Shown piece by piece: positions 35,984-40,205 of a stretch of DNA of 40,205 nt. Where the stretch lies: contig NZ_LMTZ01000006.1 of the NCBI RefSeq assembly GCF_001456025.1, positions 1 to 40,205 on the forward strand. Direction: 5' to 3'. Each line of letters starts with the position of its first letter. Positions within the stretch are counted from its first letter, which is position 1. Source of the DNA: Mastigocoleus testarum BC008. Its GTDB lineage: Bacteria; Cyanobacteriota; Cyanobacteriia; Cyanobacteriales; Nostocaceae. A program made the position numbers and the translations under genes. The notes below the pieces were generated by a model. The model was not told the origin of the DNA, did not search any database, and saw nothing but the letters and a program-made list of their open reading frames with translations.

Positions 35984-36466
35984 AATTTTATTTTTTATAA
36001 AGCAGTATTAAAAACAAAATGTTTATTCATACACAAAGCTATATGCTTAAAAATATGTTTATAAGTGCCTTATATCAAGCGATAAATATACCAAATGTGT
36101 TACTTTAGACATGGTGTAAAAAATTAACACTAGACTAACCTCTATGTTTTTGCTGTCTATTAAGTTTATAGGGAATATCAGCATTTACTTATGCAAAATC
36201 AAGTGAGATTGAATCAGACTAGACAACCTAATTAAAGTTAGGTTTTACAACATGCAAGAAGCACTATCAAAACTATTTCAAGCTTGGGAATTAAGTTTTC
36301 TATGGCAATCGTGGGTTTAAATTTGCCATAATATTATTTATTTAGAATAATTGCATAGATAATTTCTACACGTTCAGCTGATGCAAAAGTTTCTGCAAAT
36401 TGCGTGCAAAATTAGTTTTTATAATTATAAATTACTTGAAATCAATAATATCTATAGGGTAACGAC
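35984..36466. other. Spacer upstream of the DUF928 gene
   Basis: No gene or strong repeat is seen in this AT-rich 483-nt region, which must contain the DUF928 promoter and the end of the regulator-kinase transcript. Confidence 0.5.
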
Positions 36467-38404
36467 CTAAATTAAATTTCTAAGTGTAATATATATTTTA
36501 TGGATAAAATTTATTTTTAGAGTTAAAGGCCAATTAATCTCACACAAACAACCTTTAGGGGAAATAGACTCACGTTTGAAATTACCTGCTAATTTGCGAG
36601 CTAAATTTTTACATTGCTTCGTACCTTTACTTTCTCTCGGTGAGTTTATTCCGCATCCATTATCTTTTACACTTAATCTGTACCACCCATCGTAAATTTT
36701 GCCGGTTACTTGAATACGTTTAGCACCATTAGCATGCTTCCCCACATTACATAAACATTCTTCAAGAAATTGGCATAGCTCCCGTTTATACTCAATATTT
36801 AAATATCTATCTTCTATAGGTTCGAAAGAGCGAGTTTTTACTTTTATAGTATTGAAGTATTTTAAATCATTCCTTTGTAAAGTACTACTGTAAACTTCAT
36901 AGAAAAGTTCGTTTACCGGTTTATTTAAATCTAAAATTAAACCACTCCCTAATCGTAATATTTCTTCGCTATTCAAAGTTTCTTGTTGGAGAAAATCACC
37001 AATACTTCGAATTTCACTATTAAGTTTTTCCAGCTGTGAAATAAGTTGTTCTTGTGGTAATTCCTCTGTACGTAGACGACTTAAAGCATTCGCCAATGTT
37101 TGTAACGGACCATTGTGAATAATAGTAAATGTGTATTCAATAGTAGATTGTCGTGCATGAATTTGAGATTTTAATGCTCGGTCATGTTGATAAAAAGCGA
37201 AAGCACTTAATCCGAGACCATTAATTGATAAAATCAACAAGCATGGCGCGATAGGAACCCACCACCCCCACAATATTAAAGATAAATAACCTAATCCTAT
37301 TAAAAAAATACTACTAGCACTAACTGCTAACAAGTTTTTCCATACTGACTGTGTTAACCGAGCAATAATAATTGGTACAAAACCCCAAATAATTATCCAC
37401 GCATACTCTATGGGTTCTGACCAACTCTTTAATAAAGGTCGTCTGTTGATAACTGCATTAATAATTTGACTGGTAGCGTGAGCGTGGTATTCCACCCCAG
37501 AAATTATTCCATGTAATTTTAACCCAGAAATTGCCGAAGTATAAAAATTATCTGAAGAGCTAACACCGGTAATTCCAATAATTACTATTTTACCTTTTAG
37601 CGATTGTTTTTTTAGTTTATTATTTTTGATGTCGTGAAGTGAAAAAACTCGAAATCTTTCTTTGCCGTTACGAAAATTAATTAGTGTTTGAATTCCTCCA
37701 TCATCAGTGTTTACATACCCTCCCGTATTGGGTTGAAAAATTGGAATCTCTGTAGAATTAAATTGGACATAACCTGAGTCGCTAATATTTTCTTCTAAGT
37801 AGATATTTTCAGAAGACAAATAAGCTTTTACTAAACGTAGAGAAAAAGAAAATTTATCTTCTTTTTTATCGTTGGGTTTATCAGGATTAGGAGTCCATAG
37901 TAAATGACGTCTATATTTACCATCTCGATCTGGAATAATATCTACAAACCCAACTTGTTTTTGAGGTAAATCTGGAGGTGGAGAAATTTTTTCTGGATTT
38001 AAAACTTTTTCTATACCAATTAAATTTTTAGTTTCTTTAAATACTTGACTTAGCTGATTACTTCCAGGTTCTACAGGTACATTTTTGAAAATATCTAGAC
38101 CAATAATTCTGGGTTTATAATTACTTATTTTTTTTATAAGTTCTGCTATCTCACTATCTGGTATTGGATAGCGTCCTATTTTTTCAATATCCTTTTCATT
38201 AATACCAACAATTACTATTTTCTCATCTATAGGTTCATGCGGACGCATTTTTAGAAAAGTATCAAATAACATCCATTCTGGAAATTGTAGCGAACCACTA
38301 AAACGAGCGATAATAACTATCAAAATAATCACTATTCCAGGTATAGATGCAGCTCGCCAAATTGGTATTTCATCTTTAATAATTTTTATAACTTTTTGTA
38401 ACAT
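36467..38404 (-). CDS. CHASE2-domain sensor histidine kinase
   Basis: The 645-residue protein has transmembrane helix 1 at about 18-35, an extracytoplasmic CHASE2 sensor at about 38-310 (FDTFLKMRPHEPIDEKIVIVGINEKDI, PRIIGLDIF, GKIVIIGITGVSSSDNF, GVEYHAHATSQIINAVI), then three transmembrane helices at about 333-405. The cytosolic part is a NarL-type kinase: His430 in TIIHNGPLQTLANAL is the likely phospho-acceptor, and the ATPase has FLEECLCNVGKHANGA (N-box) and VKDNGCGI (G1 box). The following glycine box is short and ends in NWPL, so the ATP lid is reduced. It follows the response-regulator gene by 39 nt and is surely co-transcribed. It probably senses an envelope signal and phosphorylates that regulator. 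Confidence 0.93.
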   Translation of the reverse strand: MLQKVIKIIKDEIPIWRAASIPGIVIILIVIIARFSGSLQFPEWMLFDTFLKMRPHEPIDEKIVIVGINEKDIEKIGRYPIPDSEIAELIKKISNYKPRIIGLDIFKNVPVEPGSNQLSQVFKETKNLIGIEKVLNPEKISPPPDLPQKQVGFVDIIPDRDGKYRRHLLWTPNPDKPNDKKEDKFSFSLRLVKAYLSSENIYLEENISDSGYVQFNSTEIPIFQPNTGGYVNTDDGGIQTLINFRNGKERFRVFSLHDIKNNKLKKQSLKGKIVIIGITGVSSSDNFYTSAISGLKLHGIISGVEYHAHATSQIINAVINRRPLLKSWSEPIEYAWIIIWGFVPIIIARLTQSVWKNLLAVSASSIFLIGLGYLSLILWGWWVPIAPCLLILSINGLGLSAFAFYQHDRALKSQIHARQSTIEYTFTIIHNGPLQTLANALSRLRTEELPQEQLISQLEKLNSEIRSIGDFLQQETLNSEEILRLGSGLILDLNKPVNELFYEVYSSTLQRNDLKYFNTIKVKTRSFEPIEDRYLNIEYKRELCQFLEECLCNVGKHANGAKRIQVTGKIYDGWYRLSVKDNGCGINSPRESKGTKQCKNLARKLAGNFKRESISPKGCLCEINWPLTLKINFIHKIYITLRNLI

Positions 38405-38443
38405 TAAAATTTGTCTTATCTTAAAAAAATGCTCCCGAAAATT

Positions 38444-39112
38444 TTAGTCTATTAATCCTTCTTCCCTAGCCCTAATTTCAGTTTGAATTCGCATATTTTT
38501 ACCACCTTGCTTACAATCTTCAGGATATACATTTAAAGCATCTTGAATTTTTGTCCAATATGTACGTACTGTCCGCTCGTGTAAATGCATTTTTTCTGCA
38601 ATTACCTTATCCTGTAATCCTTCAGCAAATGCAAAATTTAAAACTTCGAGCCATTCTGGTTTTAATTCCAGTCCAGTTTTAATATCTTTAGTGTGAGTTG
38701 CTCCATTTATTGCTAAGTTGACTCGACTTAACATATCCTTCTCAGATAGTCCTTTATCTGCAATAACAAAACCTCCTTGATGCTCATCAATTTCATATTT
38801 AATTCTTACTAGTGCTTTCGCATAACTACTTTGCACCATAAAATTCTGAAGTGGATATTGATTTAATAAATGCTTAATGAATTTGATACCTGTATCAACA
38901 TGGGCAGTCATTCCTAATTTTTCAGGAATTGATAAGTCTAAGATTATTAGTTCGAATAATGAGTTATTTTTTTGATTCTTTTCTATCTCATCTAGAGCAT
39001 TTTTAACTGTTTGAGCTATATGAATTTCTATCTCTGGATACTGTTTTTGTAGCATATTTAATGTTCCAGATATAATTAGATGATGGTCGTCGACAATAAG
39101 GACTTTTGACAT
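38444..39112 (-). CDS. LuxR/NarL-type response regulator
   Basis: The 222-residue protein opens with the receiver-domain motif KVLIVDDHH (Asp8-Asp9 acidic pair), has the phospho-acceptor Asp58 in LIILDLSIPEKLG, and a C-terminal helix-turn-helix (about residues 155-196, FAEGLQDKVIAEKMHLHERTVRTY) of the LuxR type that binds DNA. The conserved threonine/serine is in MVQSSYAKA and the lysine in VIADKGLSE. It is the first gene of an operon with the CHASE2 kinase and is almost certainly its cognate regulator. Targets are unknown; the nearby CHAT, DUF928 and tps genes are reasonable candidates. Confidence 0.93.
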   Translation of the reverse strand: MSKVLIVDDHHLIISGTLNMLQKQYPEIEIHIAQTVKNALDEIEKNQKNNSLFELIILDLSIPEKLGMTAHVDTGIKFIKHLLNQYPLQNFMVQSSYAKALVRIKYEIDEHQGGFVIADKGLSEKDMLSRVNLAINGATHTKDIKTGLELKPEWLEVLNFAFAEGLQDKVIAEKMHLHERTVRTYWTKIQDALNVYPEDCKQGGKNMRIQTEIRAREEGLID

Positions 39113-39462
39113 AATTATTTGTGATGTTTACAGTAAAATTGATTATCCAAATATTTTCCGAAAGCTAGCTATGAAATTTTACTTTAATTAATAGAAAATA
39201 AACATTACAAATAATATATGTACATCTTATGATAATCATTACTTATGGCTATGATGTGTGGTTTTGATATATCCTGATTCGAAGATAAAAACTCAAATAT
39301 CTTAACTTCAGCTAATGCAGACAAGAATAACTGAAATTCGATTTAATATAGCGTTATTTTAGTAGTTACAAGTTTAAATATGTATGCAGAAAAGTGTATA
39401 ATTTGAACGTATTTCGCGGCAGTCCCCATTCTCAGCACAGCGGAATGGGGAAGGATAGCGCG

Positions 39463-39609
39463 TCAATCAAGGGGGTTCAATGCCCCTTTGATTGACAATC
39501 TCCTGATAACTTCACGGATTACATCTGATTGTGTTCTTTCTGTTAGTTGGCAAAACTTCGTTAAATGCTCGTACTCCCTGTCTGATATTCGCGTAGTTAC
39601 TTGTTTCAT
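39463..39609 (-). CDS. Small ribbon-helix-helix protein beside tnpB
   Basis: A 48-residue product starting MKQVTTRISDREYEHLTKFC and containing TQSDVIREVIRRLSI. This is the ribbon-helix-helix pattern: a short N-terminal beta-strand (KQVTTRIS) that reads the DNA major groove, then two helices. Such proteins are dimeric repressors or antitoxins of the CopG/Arc type. It is divergent from tnpB with 58 nt between starts, so it may repress the shared promoter and limit tnpB expression. No toxin gene is adjacent. Its last codons overlap a hairpin that could belong to the element's left end. Confidence 0.75.
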   Translation of the reverse strand: MKQVTTRISDREYEHLTKFCQLTERTQSDVIREVIRRLSIKGALNPLD

Positions 39610-39667
39610 CGCTGTCAATATGCTTTCAATTTGCTACTATGTAAGAGTAACATACAGGTCGAGTGTT
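39610..39667. promoter_or_regulatory. Divergent promoter/operator between RHH gene and tnpB
   Basis: The 58-nt intergenic region contains an inverted repeat TATGT / ACATA (39638-39642 and 39650-39654), a plausible operator for the ribbon-helix-helix protein, and a TACTAT hexamer at 39635-39640 resembling a -10 box for tnpB. Assignment is by position only. Confidence 0.4.
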
Positions 39668-40205
39668 ATGGCTACCAAACGAATTACTTTTAGACTTTAT
39701 CCGTCAAAAACTCAAAACGATAAGATGCATTACTGGCGTAGGTTACACAAAGACCTGTATAACGCTTGCGTTGAGCATCGTAGGACTTCTTATAAAAAAT
39801 TTGGTAAATCTGTTGATTATTACGATCAGCAGAATTGTTTACCCAAATTTAAGGAGTATTGGGAAGAATATAAAGAGCTTGGTAGCCATGCATTACAAGA
39901 TACTGTTAAGCGTGTTGACTTTGCTTTTAAGCGGTTTTTTAAACTTAAATCTGGATATCCAAAATTTAAAGCCAGTCGCAGATACAAGGGATGGACTTAT
40001 CCTTGTAAATCGGGTTGGAAAGCTTGTACCAACGGGAAACATGGTTATCTGAAAATCACTAACCTAGGTAACATCAAAATGCGTGGTCAAGCGCGTGATT
40101 GGGGGACACCTAAAACTTGCACAATTATTTTTAAGCAAGGTAAATGGTACGCTTCAATCACTGTTGGTTGCACACCTACCCGATATCAGACTGATAAAGA
40201 TGCAA
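39668..40205 (+). CDS. tnpB: TnpB, IS605 OrfB-type RNA-guided nuclease (partial, runs off window)
   Basis: From ATG at 39668 the frame stays open to the window end (179 codons). The product begins MATKRITFRLYPSKTQNDKM, typical of TnpB, then has LHKDLYNACVEHRRTSYKKFG, HALQDTVKRVDFAFKRFF and GYPKFKASRRYKGWTYP, all in the order of the TnpB N-terminal recognition and wedge regions. TnpB is an omega-RNA-guided DNA nuclease related to the ancestor of Cas12. The RuvC catalytic residues and zinc finger would come after the window edge, so integrity cannot be judged. The adjacent ribbon-helix-helix gene is divergent. Confidence 0.93.
   Translation, partial: MATKRITFRLYPSKTQNDKMHYWRRLHKDLYNACVEHRRTSYKKFGKSVDYYDQQNCLPKFKEYWEEYKELGSHALQDTVKRVDFAFKRFFKLKSGYPKFKASRRYKGWTYPCKSGWKACTNGKHGYLKITNLGNIKMRGQARDWGTPKTCTIIFKQGKWYASITVGCTPTRYQTDKDA

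Larger units (their letters stand above)
39412..40205 (+). mobile_element. IS200/IS605-type element, left part, cut by the window edge
   Basis: The right end of the window holds tnpB, with a diverging ribbon-helix-helix gene and hairpin-forming sequence to the left. CCCCATT / AATGGGG (39424-39430, 39444-39450) and TCAATCAAGGGG / CCCCTTTGATTGA (about 39463-39497) are imperfect hairpins of the kind found at subterminal ends of this superfamily. No tnpA is present in the window. The left boundary given is approximate; the right end and any guide RNA are outside. Confidence 0.6.

Noticed and set aside
39663..40052. 129-codon frame overlapping the start of tnpB
   Set aside because: It is in another frame of tnpB; the tnpB frame has clear family similarity and remains open to the window edge.

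Overview
The window looks like chromosomal DNA of a filamentous, probably Nostocales-type cyanobacterium. It carries psaA and psaB, the photosystem I core genes, many copies of the cyanobacterial HIP1 octamer GCGATCGC, several 7- or 15-bp tandem repeats between genes, and families typical of such genomes (TPR-CHAT, DUF928, CHASE2, cyanobacterial two-partner secretion, solitary DNA methylase). No rRNA, tRNA or CRISPR array was recognised.

Layout. (1) 1-6213 is an accessory island. A + strand trio encodes a thymidylate-synthase-like protein, a protein of the predicted DNA-base-hypermodification family (5-hmdU DNA kinase helical / thymine pyrophosphorylase type) and a MazG pyrophosphatase with an extra C-terminal domain. 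It converges on a beta-class amino-methyltransferase. Upstream of the methylase on the - strand is a parA-parB-like pair in which ParA carries an N-terminal PD-(D/E)XK-like domain and the ParB-like protein ends in a helix-hairpin-helix. (2) 6480-11996 holds a MITE-like repeat, the psaA-psaB operon (- strand) with a clear terminator, and the long psaA upstream region. (3) 11997-17848 carries a proline-rich lipoprotein, a DUF952 protein, a GltS-type glutamate/Na+ symporter and an orphan membrane histidine kinase. (4) 17849-19061 is a gene-free spacer rich in tandem repeats and a second MITE-like element. (5) 19062-21928 is a small nitrogen-scavenging-like cluster: a metal-dependent amidohydrolase/deaminase, divergent from a RutB-like cysteine hydrolase and a cupin.

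(6) 22137-39112 is a cell-surface and signalling block: tpsA-tpsB two-partner secretion; a beta-propeller/GH18 chitinase-like protein with freshly amplified 174-bp repeats; an exported TPR-CHAT caspase-like protein; a DUF928 protein; and a two-gene operon for a LuxR-type response regulator and a CHASE2 histidine kinase. Together these suggest a secreted-effector locus with its own two-component control, which is inference from gene content and proximity. (7) The right edge enters an IS605-type element: tnpB runs off the window, and a 48-residue ribbon-helix-helix gene diverges from it.

The strongest candidates for undescribed systems are the base-hypermodification trio with its methylase, the nuclease-ParA/ParB-HhH pair, and the TPS/CHAT/DUF928/CHASE2 locus. 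All functional statements rest on motif recognition by eye; no searches were run.
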